A stretch of DNA of 64,000 nt from Saccopteryx bilineata (GCF_036850765.1 NC_089493.1:9549632-9613631), one strand, 5' to 3'; numbered from the stretch's first letter, positions 20,111 to 31,455 are shown. Made by a program: numbers and translations. The notes: generated from the letters alone by a model not told the origin.

Positions 20111-20610
20111 TGCAAGGAGAGGTCTGAGAAATGGGAAAATGAGCCGGGACCCACCACTCATGAAAGCAGGCTCCTAACAGTGACCCTAGCTCAACAAGGA
20201 AAGTATTATACAATCTGTGTCCAGAATCTGCTGACAGAGGCATGATGTGGACAGGGTTGTACGGAGCTGTTTCTGGGAGCAGGATGTAAAACTGAAAGGC
20301 TTTGCTGCTTGCATAATTTATCGCCCCTCTCCGAATTGAAAGAAAACTGCTCTTTTTAAAATAATGCATGTAATTCATTTCCTGATCTGTTAGTTTAAGA
20401 AATCCTTCTCACCTTTTGGGAGAAGAGAGAAGAACCCCTCAGGGGAGAAGCAGCAGGTCTGTAATTCTGCCTCTTTAAGTAGCAGGTAAAAGGCAGAGAT
20501 GAGGTTTTAGACTTTACCCTCATTTCAGTGAGAAAGACTCTGCACCTTTTCTATTCAGGACTCAGTTCCTCAGCACATGCCCTGGAGTTCAACACCATTC
20601 AGATCGCTTT
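20111..20610. other. Intergenic unique sequence
   Basis: Right flank of the 51-bp array. AT content rises toward 20400. No gene or repeat recognised. Confidence 0.5.
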
Positions 20611-20923
20611 GTTGTTGTTTTTTTAAGTGAGAGGAGGGGAGATAGTGAGACAGACTCCCGCATGCTCCCTGACCAGAATCCACCCGGCAACTCCCATCTG
20701 GGGCTGATTCTCAAATCAACCGAGCTATCCTCAGTGCCGGGGCCGACACTCAGAACAACTGAGCCACTGGCTGTGAGAGGGAAAGAGAGGGAGAAGGGGA
20801 AGAGGGAGGAGGAGAGAAGCAGATGGTCACTTCTCTTGTGTGTGTGCCTGACCAGGGAGTGAACCTGGGGTGTCTACACACTGGCTGATGCTCCTCTATC
20901 CACTGAACCAAACGGCCAGGGCC
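20611..20923 (-). mobile_element. tRNA-derived bat-type SINE (family with CCTGGCCGTTTGGTTCAGTG head)
   Basis: On the - strand it starts GGCCCTGGCCGTTTGGTTCA and GTGGATAGAGGAGCATCAGC. It has a B-box-like GGTTCACTCCCTGGTCAGG, then an AG/CT-rich body, and ends in a T-rich (+ strand) tail at 20611. Probable target duplication ATCGCTTT/GTCGCTCT on the two sides. Head and internal promoter place it among tRNA-related SINEs of bats. Confidence 0.8.
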
Positions 20924-21625
20924 AAGTCGCTCTGAGTTTTTGACCTAGTGGAGCGGCTGTGCAGGTGAAGAGCAAAGGGTGGGAAGTCTGTTCCGTCAGG
21001 AAGGGTGTGGGAGGCTTGGTGTTCGCTGGTGCACCTCGCTGTACGGCCAGCGAGGTGATGACATCCTGGACGCCCCAGCGCACACAGCTGCTGCATGCAC
21101 AGGGCGGAGGGACAGCGAGACAAACCTTCGTTTGCTACAAGGAATTTGCAACTGGAAGAAGTGTGTCCCTCCGGCATCCGAGGGACCCACAGTCTAAAGT
21201 CCTCAAGAAAGGCCAAACGCCTCTGAAGTAAGCCCTGTGCTCTCGTGGCCTGAGACACAGAGGTCCCTCGCCTTGAGTGCGTTGTGCAAAGAATAAAGCA
21301 CATGCTGTGAAGGAGGACAGAACTTGGCCTCCTGGGATTCTCTGCCCTTTCCGCGTGTACGGAATTGGTCGAGGAGTTGCCCTGTTTCACTGATATTTTT
21401 AAAAGCCTCAATCTGTCTAACATGAACGTGCCCTGTACATCCGTTAGAATAGCCAAACGTGGTGTGGGTGCTATTTCCACAGCGGCGGCCCCAACCCTCG
21501 GGTCAGGAACTGGGTGTGAAAGCCCGGCTTCAGTGGGAAAACTGGAGTCAGCCCCCCTTGTTTTTATTTCACGCCTTTTTGGGAACCCAACCCATTGTGA
21601 AAGTGACATTAACCACACACACACA

Positions 21626-21664
<39 letters not shown>

Positions 21665-23028
21665 TTTTTAAACCTTCACGGAGCCCTCTCACCGACTCCT
21701 GGCTAGATGATTAACTCGCTTTTATGCTGAGGTGATTTTTTTTTTTTTTATTTAGCCAGGCGTGTTATGGAAGTAATGATCTTACCTCTAGTTCTCATCT
21801 GTGGCTTCCGAGCCCAGCTGGGACGTGCCTAACTGGGGAGCTTCCTCATTCCACCTGGAGAGCTCTCGGTGCGAACTTCATTCAGCGTGGTTACTTAGCC
21901 TTGTCGGCCCCTTCGGTCACCGCCTGGCCAGCGCTGGCTCCCACTGTCCCCTGCAGGGACCTTTCTCCCTCTGCTCCTCAATTACGCTTCCAGTGGGGCC
22001 ACCCCGGCTGCCTCGGGCCTCCTTTGCTGGGACTTCACGTTGCACTGCATGCTGCACACACCCGGTCCCTGCTCCCTGCTCCCTGCTCCCTGCTCCCAGC
22101 TCCCCGTGGTCCTTCGCTGTGGCCTGCTGCTGCCAGTTTCCAGCAGGAGGGCTCCTCGACCGATGGACATCAACGGAAATTGTTTCAAATTGTCCTCTCT
22201 CACGCGGTGAGTGCGTGTTTCCCGTCTCGGGGCATGTGCAAATAATTGAGGCCCCTTTTGCCTTGGAAGGAGGTGATGGGATGACAAAAGGAAAAGTGAG
22301 ATGAAAAGGAAAAGGCCGAGCACAATGTGGTGCCCAGCCCGCATCCTGGAACAGCGAAGGGACGTCGGCAAAAGGCCAGATGAGACGCAAACACAGCCTG
22401 CAGTTGCGTTAATAATACCGTACCGTGTTCCTGTCTTGCTTTGGACGTGGTTATGTAGATGTGCGCATGAGAGGAGCCTGGGTCCAGGGCATGTACGGAA
22501 AACAGCCGGGTTGCGCTTGCTCACTTGTTCGGCTGCAAGCATGTTGCATGACTAGTGCGTGAGCACGTGGCAGAAAGCCACATATGTGTGAATTCTATAA
22601 GAAGCCATGGGTGCTGCCTTTGGGGACGATCTTCCCAGATCGCTCTCCTGCCACCTCAAGGTGCGGTGCCCTGACTTCCCTCAGCTGCCCCGCGAGGGGC
22701 GGAGTTCCTGACCCCTTGCCCTCCACTGTGAAAAGCGGTTTTCCTCTGCTAATTTGCTCACCCATCTCTGCGAGCCTCCAATAAATGAGAACAGCCTGAC
22801 GCTTTCCGGCCCCACAGCTCCTCTGCCGCCCGCCCGAACCCACTGTGCACCTGCCCGGCCTCGGCCGCCGGCGTGACAGTCGATGGAAGCAATGGTGCTG
22901 TTTCTGCACTTTTCTAACATGCTCCAAGTGAAATTTTAATTTTTTAAAATAAGTTGTTTTATGGCCTTGGAAAAAAAAATGTAATGGTTCTCTTTGCCCT
23001 TAACTTGCTCCCTTAGAAATGAGGATGA
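20924..23028. other. Intergenic, mostly unique
   Basis: Contains a CA microsatellite (21613-21662), a short CTGCTCC run near 22068-22100 and otherwise unique GC-rich DNA. Overlapping open frames on both strands have no protein-like composition. Confidence 0.55.
21613..21662. repeat. (CA)n microsatellite
   Basis: About 24 CA units with one AT interruption. Confidence 0.97.
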
Positions 23029-23470
23029 GGCCCTGGCTGGTTGGCTCAGCGGTAAAGCATTGGCCTGGCGTGTGGAAGTCCCGGGTTCGATTCCCGGCCA
23101 GGGCACACAGGAGAAGCGCCCATCTGCTTCTCCGCCCCTCCCCCTCTCCTTCCTCTCTGTCTCTCTCTTCTCCTCCCACAGCCGAGGCTTCATTGGAGCA
23201 AAGTTGGCCTGGGCGCTGAGGATGTCTCTGTGGCCTCTGCCTCAGGCGCTAGAGTGGCTCTGGTTGCAACAGAGCGATGCCCCAGAGGGGCAGAGCATCG
23301 CCCCCTGGTGGGCAAAGCGTCACCCCCTGGTGGGCAGAGCGTCGCCCCCTGGTGGGCGTGCCAGGTGGATTCTGTGGATCCTGTGGATCCCAGTCTGGCA
23401 CATGCAGGAGTCTGCCTCTGCCCCCCCCCCAAACCCCCTGCTTCTCACTTCGGAAAAATAAAAAAAACAC
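23029..23470 (+). mobile_element. Full-length tRNA-derived bat SINE with expanded CCCCCTGGTGGGC core
   Basis: The head GGCCCTGGCTGGTTGGCTCA carries the A box, followed by the B box GGGTTCGATTCCC and then GGCCAGGGCACACAGGAGAA. The body has a CT-rich stretch, cattggagcaaagttggcct, and a region where the unit CGCCCCCTGGTGGGC is present three times at 22-bp steps. It ends in an A-rich tail. Target duplication AATGAGGATGAGG/AATGGAGATGAGG. tRNA-type RNA polymerase III promoter; mobilised by L1. Confidence 0.92.
23299..23357 (-). promoter_or_regulatory. Triplicated CTCF-core-like motif inside a SINE
   Basis: Read on the - strand, GCCCACCAGGGGGCG occurs at 23343-23357 and 23299-23313, with GCCCACCAGGGGGTG between them at 23321-23335. 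CCACCAGGGGGCG is the CTCF core. The three starts are exactly 22 bp apart, about two helical turns. The related SINE at 40456 has only one weaker version (CACCCCTGGTGGAC on +). Confidence 0.6.
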
Positions 23471-24640
23471 AATGGAGATGAGGCCATTCTAGGAGCAGGC
23501 TCTGGTCGGCCTCATCTGTGTTTGGCTCCCAGAATCCTGCATCTCCGAGGTGTCTGACCGTGGGAGAGGTCTCCAATCCTCCTGAATGACTCTCACCTCG
23601 GAGGACTGTGCTGGCGAGGCTCAATGGGACAGTGTGGCCACAGGACCTGCACCATGCCTGACACATAGTATATGTTTAACAATTGAGAGCTGGTTGTTGA
23701 CCTCCCGTCCCAGCCGCCTCCTCGGTCATGCAAGTTCAGAAGCGTCTTGTGTTGGCCATCTGCACGCGGAGTTCCCAGGACGCTTCATTTGACCCCAGAG
23801 TTCTGCCCTGCAACTGCTGCTGGGCCTCGGGGGTTGTGAGTCCCCCACAGCCTTACCAGTGTCTTGGGAATGAATACTTGCGGAGGGAAAATTCTAGAAT
23901 CGGTCAGGGTTCAGTTGCAGACAACAGAATGTACTCTCCCAGTTGACAGAGAAAAGGATTTGCTTTGAGGTGGCTCAGCCCTGTTGGAAGGGCTGAAAGA
24001 GAAGAACCTAGCCTGAGCCTCCAGGCAGAACTCCAGCCCTGGACACTCTGCCTTTTCCACCAGGAGGAGAGAGGCGGCCGGCCCTGCAAGGCGCTGTTGA
24101 CCGGGAATCCGTCGTCAGTGCCCACGTCTGCCCACAGCACAGGACAGGCGCCCTACAGCGCGGTGCCTCCCTGCCCTACTGAGGGTCACACAGGACTCTC
24201 TGAGTGGGCGAGAGCGAGCTCTTATTCAGAACTTGGCAGCCAAGACGTCCAGATGTCATTTTAGCGTCAATGTTTCTACGTGACAGGAAGGCATCGTGCC
24301 AGGAGTTTAATGGGTAGTGAAGAGCAAACCCACACCACCCTCCACGGTTCACACGTTTGGAGACTTACCATCCGTGTACGCCCGTTTCCATGTCTGAGCT
24401 TCCAGATAAAAAAACAGCGGGAGCAAGGAGTTCCCCCTCCTGATGCAGCGCCTCCCGTGCAGACAGAGCACGTCCAGTCACGTCACGCTGGGCAGTGTGG
24501 CCATGTCTGTGCTCTGTCGTTATTCCTCCGGTCCACTCACAATCTTTGCTTGCTTTCCCGACGTCTGCAAACTAAATCATAAAGTTATTTAAGTACCAAC
24601 ATAGTATTTTCAAATTTGCCTCTTAGCAAGACCTAAACTA
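23471..24640. other. Intergenic, mostly unique
   Basis: A small L2/MIR-like tail near 23650-23700 (gcctgacacatagtatatgt). Possible old repeat at 23900-24130 (ggttcagttgcagacaacag) that I cannot name. No gene. Confidence 0.5.
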
Positions 24641-24884
24641 CACTGCTTACAAAAACTAGGGGACCAGGGAACGTGCAGCTGCTCCAGGACTTCCAGCCTT
24701 TTTACAGTGCATTCTCACCAATGAAATAAAGGTTGGTTTTGCATCTCATTTGCATAATTGAACAACTTTCTTTGACTTGTCATTTATTTTTCTGATTTTC
24801 TTGTTTAATAAAAAAAATCAAATGCTTCTTTCTTTTATCGCTTCATATTCAGTTTGAAATATTACCTAATTTTTGTGAGCAGTA
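24641..24884. mobile_element. 244-bp mariner-type non-autonomous element (TA-flanked)
   Basis: Left end CACTGCTTACAAAAACTAGG and right end ATTTTTGTGAGCAGTA are near-inverted copies, flanked by TA (24639-24640 and 24885-24886). Right-end sequence cgcttcatattcagtttgaa matches the 77-bp element at 10872. No transposase frame. It is the longer relative from which the short form could have arisen by internal deletion. Confidence 0.8.
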
Positions 24885-25287
24885 TATTTCCTATTTGGCC
24901 CTTTAGAGAAATGTTTGTCAGCCCTACGCACGGGTGTGCTTACACACTTTCCCACCTCGCCACCCCGAGCCCAGCCACGTCCCAGATCCCACATACCGGC
25001 CAGGTCCTTCTGTAAGACCAGCTCCCTGGCAGGCTGGCCCTGACCCCCTTGAAGGGGACCAGGGACAAAGCACGTGGATCGGGCATCAGGAGAAATTTGT
25101 TCCAGCCCCCGTGATGGCCACCCACTTGCTTTGTGACTTTGGTAACTTAAGTTTCCTCTCTGCTCCTTGGATACCCTCTCCATGAACTGGGGAGTTCAAA
25201 CGTGAATCACTTTGGAGATCTCCACCAGCAGCAGCACAGAGATCTCTTCAAACCATCATCCTGACCAGCACGAGGAACCCGCGGAGA
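24885..25287. other. Intergenic unique sequence
   Basis: Left flank of the CpG-rich array. Nothing recognised. Confidence 0.5.
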
Positions 25288-25983
25288 GGACCACGCAGGG
25301 GGCGGCGCCCGGGAGCCTCAGGAGGACCGCGCAGGGGGCGGCGCCCGGGAGCCCCAGGAGGACCGCGCAGGGGGCGGCGCCCGGGAGCCCCAGGAGGACC
25401 GCGCAGGGGGCGGCGCCCGGGAGCCCCAGGAGGACCGCGCAGGGGGCGGCGCCCGGGAGCCCCAGGAGGACCGCGCAGGGGGCGGCGCCCGGGAGCCCCA
25501 GGAGGACCGCGCAGGGGGCGGCGCCCGGGAGCCCCAGGAGGACCACGCAGGGGGCGGCGCCCGGGAGCCTCAGGAGGACCGCGCAGGGGGCGGCGCCCGG
25601 GAGCCCCAGGAGGACCGCGCAGGGGGCAGCGCAGGGGGCAGCGCCCGGGAGCCCCAGGAAGACCGCGCAGGGGGCGGCGCCCGGGAGCCCCAGGAGGACC
25701 GCGCGGGGGGGCGGTGCCCGGGAGCCCCAGGGGGACCGCGCGGGGGGGCGGTGCCCGGGAGCCCCAGGGGGACCGCGCGGGGGGCGGCGCCCGGGAGCCC
25801 CAGGGGGACCGCGCGGGGGGCGGCGCCCGGGAGCCCCAGGGGGACCGCGCGGGGGCGGTGCCAGGGAGCCCCAGGGGGACCGCGCGGGGGGCGGTACCAG
25901 GGAGCCCCAGGGGGACCGCGCGGGGGCGGCGCCAGGGAGCCCCAGGGGGACCGCGCGGGGGCGGCGCCAGGGAGCCTCAGGAT
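25288..25983. repeat. 36-bp CpG-rich minisatellite, 19 copies
   Basis: Units of the form GGACCGCGCAGGGGGCGGCG, CCCGGGAGCCCCAG. Eleven left units carry CGCAGGGGGCGG and AGGAGGAC; eight right units carry CGCGGGGGG and AGGGGGAC. Unit length wanders between about 35 and 37 in the right half because of G-run slippage, and one unit has a small internal duplication (about 25621-25640). The common left unit contains five CpGs. Gly/Ala/Pro/Arg frames open on both strands are repeat artefacts. Confidence 0.96.
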
Positions 25984-26038
25984 CGAGACCGTGAGGAATC
26001 CTTCGCACCAGGGCCATGGCTGATGAGCCATGCAGATG

Positions 26039-26352
26039 CATGTACACACACACACAGTCATACACCACATACTGCAGAATCATGAACACGCTTGCACATA
26101 TGCACCACACACACCTGTGTACATGTACATACACATCAAACACATACCACATGCAGACACACTTCACAGACACATGCACTCTCACACATGGACTCTGTGT
26201 GTACCTGCATGCATGCACACATATAGATGCACACATACAGATACATACAGACACCACACAGACACATACAGATAAAGACACATGCCATACACAATTGCCA
26301 CACATGCAAACCACACACAGACACACAGACTCACACAGACACACACACACGT
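26039..26352. repeat. CA-rich degenerate microsatellite
   Basis: About 310 bases of ACACAT, ACAGAC and GCACAC motifs, continuing the low-complexity domain after the 36-bp array. Confidence 0.85.
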
Positions 26353-26598
26353 GGCCCTCTGTGGCCAGCCTTTGGGACTGTGCTGCATGGGTCGTTAGAC
26401 TGGAAGTCCATCAGAGTTCTGGGGCACCACCCTGGGGGTCACTCCTTGACTCTCATATGGATTAACTCAGCTCTTCAAAAACCAGAAAATGAAATCCCGG
26501 GCCATGTCTCTGTTCTGGACAGTGGGATCATTTGAAGGTTACTCTGGGCAAGAAAGAGGGGATGGAGCGTTCTCTCCTTTTTTTAAAACAGGGCTTGA
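26353..26598. other. Intergenic unique sequence
   Basis: Short unique spacer ending in the target site GGGCTTGA of the following SINE. Confidence 0.5.
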
Positions 26599-26944
26599 GC
26601 CTGACCAGGTGGTGGCGCAGTGGATAGAGCATCAGACTGGGATGTGGAGGACCCAGGTTCGAGACCCCAAGGTCGCCAGCTTGAGCGTGGGCTCATCTGG
26701 TTTGAGCAAGGCTCACCAGCTTGGACCCAAGGTTGCTGGCTTGAGCAAGGGATTACTTGGTCTGCTGAAGGCCCACTGTCAAGGCACATATGAGAAAGCA
26801 TCAATGAACAACTAATGTGTGGCAACGAAAAACTGATGATTGATGCTTCCCATCTCTCTCCATTCCTGTCTGTCTGTCCCTATCTATCCCTTTCTCTGAC
26901 TCTCTCTCTGTCTCTGTAAAAAACAAACAAACAAACAAAACCCT
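26599..26944 (+). mobile_element. tRNA-derived bat SINE (GCCTGACCAGGTGGTGGCGC family)
   Basis: Head GCCTGACCAGGTGGTGGCGC, then AGTGGATAGAGCATCAGACT (A-box region) and GGTTCGAGACCCC (B box). Body with the repeated phrase cagcttggacccaaggttgc and cacatatgagaaagcatcaa, then a CT-rich stretch and an AAAC tail. Perfect 8-bp target duplication GGGCTTGA at 26591-26598 and 26945-26952. Confidence 0.93.
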
Positions 26945-28229
26945 GGGCTTGAAAAGAACACCAGTGTTGTGGGTTAAGGAACATTTTGGTGGGGCAGGTC
27001 CGGAGGAGGTGGGCGGGGCCCGGAGCCATCCCAGCCACATCTGGGCAGCAGCAAGCCTTGCCTTTGGGTGTCAAGGAGGGGTCAGTGATGCAGGGGCTAT
27101 AAAGAGAGAGATTGCATTTAATTAAAGAAACACTTTCTTATAATCATGTTCTTGCTGACAGGCATGTTCGTTCCTGACCAAAGGCCCAGCGGCCAAACAA
27201 AAAGTGTGTAGTCAGGGTTGCCAGAACACCTCCCAGCAGCTACATTTTAACGTGTATCAAAACCCGAATTTACCCAGGAGTTGGGCGAAATCAGGGAGGG
27301 AGCCCTTTATTTTATGGGCAATGCATATGAGGCTTAATAAAATGATAATGCAGTATTCACAATTTGCTGGGTGCTTCCACCCACGGCCTTCCATTTGGTC
27401 CTTACCATAGACCTCAACGGTATTGTTGTATCTAATCCCCAAGGCCATTAGGTGCAGAAGAGAGAGCAAGGCCTCAAGGTTGACAGAGCAGAGCTGGAGA
27501 ATCTTGAACACAAACTCTCTCAGCCGGAGGCCCCTGAGAGGTTACCTGGACAACGGCCTGATGCGCTGTGTTTTTAGAAGGACTCTGAGGCTGCAGTTAT
27601 GCACAGAGTCCAGAGATCTCTTGGCGATGCCCACCGTGGGGGCAGTGGGGAGCAGTAGGTTTGGATCCCTTTCTCTAGCTTTAGTTTCTTTATCTATAAA
27701 AGAAAGGGGATTGCTCTCCATGTGGGCCCGTATTGAATTCACGTGCTTCCAGAACCAATGGAACAAACACAGTGCTCTGTGGGTTATGTCCCAAATGAGA
27801 GACCACACCAAACAAAATATGATAATATAGTGAAGGAAGGTGTGGCACCTTGTCTAGCTGTTGCTATCACGTGTCCTTGGGGTTACTGAAGCTGATGGTT
27901 TAGAAATCATGCAAGAGTTCAAATGTTAGTGTCAAAGAAATTTTTTTTTTTCAATTAACAACTAATTTGAATACTTAAAAAAATACCTGTGCGAACCGTG
28001 TGTGCATATGTGTGGGTGTTTGTGTTTGTTTGTGTGTGGTGGGGGGGGGCTGGATGTGGCCCATAGCACTTCCCTTTCCGTCCTTTGATCTAATTAATCC
28101 CCAGAATGCCTTTCAGTCCAAAATTTCTAAACTTCCGCGTGGGATACAGACCCACAGACCGCGTGTATGCGATCTCTTTCTCAGTGGACCCATTAATCTA
28201 AACCCGGTCACTTACCGCTTGGCCTGAGA
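26945..28229. other. Intergenic, mostly unique
   Basis: Possible decayed MIR around 27340-27480 and a GT/G run near 28000-28048. No gene. Confidence 0.5.
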
Positions 28230-28352
28230 CCAGTTTGAGCACTTACTATGTACCCAGCAACCATTATTCACTCAGGCTTCACAGTGACTCTTCCAGCTGG
28301 CTCAGAGAGGTTACAGACTTGCCCAAGGGTGCACAGCACATAACCAAATCAA
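28230..28352 (-). mobile_element. MIR SINE fragment
   Basis: Reverse MIR: tttgagcacttactatgtac, ggctcagagaggttacagac and ttgcccaagggtgcacagca. Confidence 0.65.
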
Positions 28353-29051
28353 AATTTACTCCTTAATGATTTCTTCAAGCTTCTGGGCTTTGTAGGTGGA
28401 AATTCCATTGCATAATCAGCACTAATGGAAAAACACTCTCCAAACATGGTCACGGCATGAAGCTGGTGAGGGCTTTAACCCACCCAACGTCACACCTAGA
28501 CCCACGGTGGCACGTCCAGTGTTCACCAGGATTATAACTCAATTCCTTTTCAGTGACTAACCCAGCAGGGTTATCAGCGCTTGGCGGGTCCCCGGGGCCC
28601 CTGGGCAGGCAGCCCCTTGGCTGCCTTCCAGCCCATAAACTGTCCTAAATGGTGGCCTGGTTCGGGCTGTGGGTGGAAGATGGGAGAGATGGAGAGGCCC
28701 CGAAAGGCGGCATCTTTCCCATCTGTTCCGTATTACAATGCTGTTAAATATTTCATGATCTCCATTGTACCACAGACAAAAGCAGAACTAATCTCTTTGT
28801 TTAAGGTTAATAACTGGCATCGCTGGCAATTAAACAACATACTTATTTTCTCACAGAACTGGAGAAGACTGGTTCTGCGGGAAGCTTGTAAAGGAAATAG
28901 GCTCGTTGCCACCAAGCTGAAGTGTCCTGATGCTGATGGAGGAAGAAAAGATGGCAGCTCTAAGGAATGGGGGTAGGAAAGAGAGATGTTTTGTAATAGT
29001 TTCAGCCATGAGATAAGAACCTAGAGAGGACAAAAGGCTTTGTGGATTTCC
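28353..29051. other. Intergenic unique sequence
   Basis: Holds the candidate regulatory block at 28715-28890. No coding signal. Confidence 0.5.
28715..28890. promoter_or_regulatory. Candidate non-coding regulatory block
   Basis: Unique AT-rich sequence with crisp motif-like words (TTAAATATTTCATGATC, CTTTGTTTAAGGTTAATAAC, GGCAATTAAACAAC) between GC-rich surroundings. This suggests a conserved enhancer. Judged by composition only. Confidence 0.25.
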
Positions 29052-29484
29052 AGCCAGCCAGCCAGCCAGCCACCTATCCATCCATCCACCTATCCATTCA
29101 TCCACCTATCCATTCATCCACCTATCCATCCATCCACCTATCTACCCACCTATCCATCCATCCATCCATCCATCCATCATCCATCCATCCATCCACCCAT
29201 CCATCCACTCATCCACTCATCCATCCATCCATCCACTCATCCACTCATCCATCCATCCATCCATCCATCCATTTACCATCCATCATCCATCCACTCATCC
29301 ATCCATCCATCCATCCACCATCCATCATCCATCCACTCATCCATCCATCCATCCATCCATCCATCATCCATCATCCACTCATCCATCCATCCATCCATCC
29401 ATCCATCATCCATCATCCATCATCCATCTATCCATCTATCCATCCATCATCCACTCATCATCTATCCATCATCCATCCATCTGT
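29052..29484. repeat. (CCAT)n tetranucleotide array
   Basis: About 430 bases of CATC/CCAT units with ACCTAT, CTCATC and CATCATC interruptions, starting from a CAGC run. Open Ser/His/Pro/Ile frames on + are artefacts. Confidence 0.97.
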
Positions 29485-29561
29485 ACCTTTATCCTCATTG
29501 CTAGAAGGGGAACACAAGCCAAGGGATTCACGTGGCCTCTAGAAACTAGAAAAGACCAGGA

Positions 29562-29732
29562 ATGGCTTTTCCCCTAGAGCCTCCAGAAGGACCAGAGCTC
29601 TACTGTTACCTTGATGTTAGCCCCATTTTTGGACTTCTGACCTTCAAAACTGTAAGATAACAAATTCGTGTTATTTTAAGCCACCAAACATGTGGTAGCT
29701 TGTTATGACAGCAACAGAAACCTAATACCCGG
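29562..29732 (+). mobile_element. MLT1-type (ERVL-MaLR) LTR, 3' part
   Basis: Matches the right half of MLT1 LTRs: gagcctccagaaggaccaga, gacttctgaccttcaaaact, then ttttaagccaccaaacatgt, ggtagcttgttatgacagca and gaaacctaata. Non-coding solo fragment. Confidence 0.8.
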
Positions 29733-31284
29733 CCTCATGTGAGCATAAAGAGAACTGTGTGGTCAAGGGCTGGCCCCACCCTCCATGTGACATTCTGGGG
29801 GCCACCCCCTGGTGACCAGTGATTAGTGTTGTGCTGGGCCTACCTGAGGGTAGGCCTGCTCCAGGCAGGGGTGAGACATGTCAGGAGACTGAAGTCAGTC
29901 TTTTTACTAAAATGGAAATTGTTGTTAAACGAGAGTATAAATATTTAATCACACACAGTGGCTACACTTTGCATAACAATTTCAAGTCCAGATTCAATAT
30001 GAAGCCAGCTTATAATAAACACAAGAGCAAGGTGCAGGTCCCACGCCTCCCGGAGTGAGGTGGCTGTCACTCCGAGGCTGTCTTCCCTCCCGCGTTTGTC
30101 CCGAAGAGCAGCCTTTTATTTTGTTCTTGCCCGTGGTATTTCCAGTTGATGAGACAGAAGTGCCAGGTACCTGTCCACAGCCATCCGACACCACCAGTAA
30201 CCCAGACAGTGAAATGTCACCTCTTCGCTGTGAAAGTCCCTTCGAGCACAGGCCCCACCGTCTGAGGTGAGACAGGGTCATGACGCAATTCCCTCACACA
30301 TTGGCTCTTTGTCACTCCCAAACAGCAAGTTTCAGGGAACACTTTGACCCGGTCTCTCCATCACTTAACCCTTTCTTTGCCTGGAGTTTTTCCTCTTCCA
30401 CATTCGAAGCAGAAAAGAGGCAGCCATTTTGCATTACACCCATCTCTGCATGGCGGAGGAGAACTACACCTGCCCGCCATGATGCCGTCTCTGACCCGGG
30501 CTGTTCCCCTTCTCTTTGAGCGGCTCTCTTACCCATTGAATCATCGGAGGCAGTGACTCACTTCTCAGGAAGCTCTCTAACTTTTAACATTTCATCACCC
30601 CCTCTGAGAAATATTCTGGGGGGCCTGTCGGTGCCAGGCTCCTTCTTCATCTGAACCCATGGAAGACAACATCAGCAGAACCCTGACACAAATTCTGTGG
30701 CAGTGTCTTCAGCTGGGTGGACATGCGAAGCAGCCCCAGGGTCTGAGAGCCCTGAAGTTGCCTTAGGATGGCTGGAGTGTGGGGGCAGGGGACAGGGTGA
30801 CAGAGGATGAGATGGAAATAAGGACAGCAGCCAGGTCACAAACAGGGAAGTCACAGAAATAAAACCAGGGCGGTCATAGTTACAATAGCTAGTTCTGACA
30901 CCGTGCTTCCCCTGTGTCAGGTGTGCATATTAACTCAGTGAATCCCTACAGTTCCTCCAGGGAGCAGGTGCTATTATTGTTCCCATTATACAGATTTGGA
31001 AAGTGAGGCTGCCTTGTTCCTGCCCATTTCTAAGCCAAATCTTCTAGCCTCTTGATATTTTTGAGGAATGCTTCTACCCCACTTCCTCTATTGTATCCTT
31101 CCTATACCTTCCTTCTGGGAACATCAGCCAGACGGACTTCTGCTATTTGCCACTGAAGGCCCTACCCAGTGTGGGGCGAGCCATTTGTTCCAATAATTGA
31201 ATTTTTGTTTGCTCGGCAGCACCTGAGTCTGTCACCCAGATCCCATACCTATTCAGCCTCCAGATCCCTCTAAGCCTCAACCAG
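29733..31284. other. Intergenic, mostly unique
   Basis: Contains a MIR remnant at 30895-31010; otherwise unique. CTCF-like GGCCACCCCCTGGTGACC near 29800. Short overlapping frames only. Confidence 0.5.
30895..31010 (-). mobile_element. MIR SINE fragment
   Basis: Reverse MIR: gtgcatattaactcagtgaa, ggtgctattattgttcccat, tatacagatttggaaagtga. Confidence 0.6.
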
Positions 31285-31455
31285 GGATAGTTTTGTCCTC
31301 TTGCCCTGGGGACAGCTGGCAATGTCTGGAGACACGTTCAGTTGTCATGTCTGGGGAGGGGGCATTATTGACATCTAGTGGGCAGAGGCAGAGAAGGTGC
31401 TGAACACCCAACAAGGCACAGGGCAGCCCCCAACAAAGCACACTTCAGCTCCGGA
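31285..31455 (-). mobile_element. MER5A-type hAT-Charlie fragment
   Basis: Characteristic words in reverse orientation: ggcaatgtctggagacacgt, cattattgacatctagtggg, aggtgctgaacacccaacaa, ggcacagggcagcccccaac. Confidence 0.8.

Noticed and set aside
19084..20157. 357-, 287- and 280-codon repeat-protein frames
   Set aside because: Products of a 51-bp period; variants mostly non-synonymous, a frameshift in unit 17, no start or splice context.
23051..23105. A functional tRNA gene
   Set aside because: A and B boxes belong to a SINE head with SINE body, A-rich tail and target duplication.
25212..26350. 260- and 364-codon Gly/Ala/Pro/Arg frames
   Set aside because: 36-bp GC-rich array read in both directions; no collagen Gly-X-Y pattern or signal peptide.
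29040..29542. Ser/His/Pro repeat protein
   Set aside because: CCAT tetranucleotide array.
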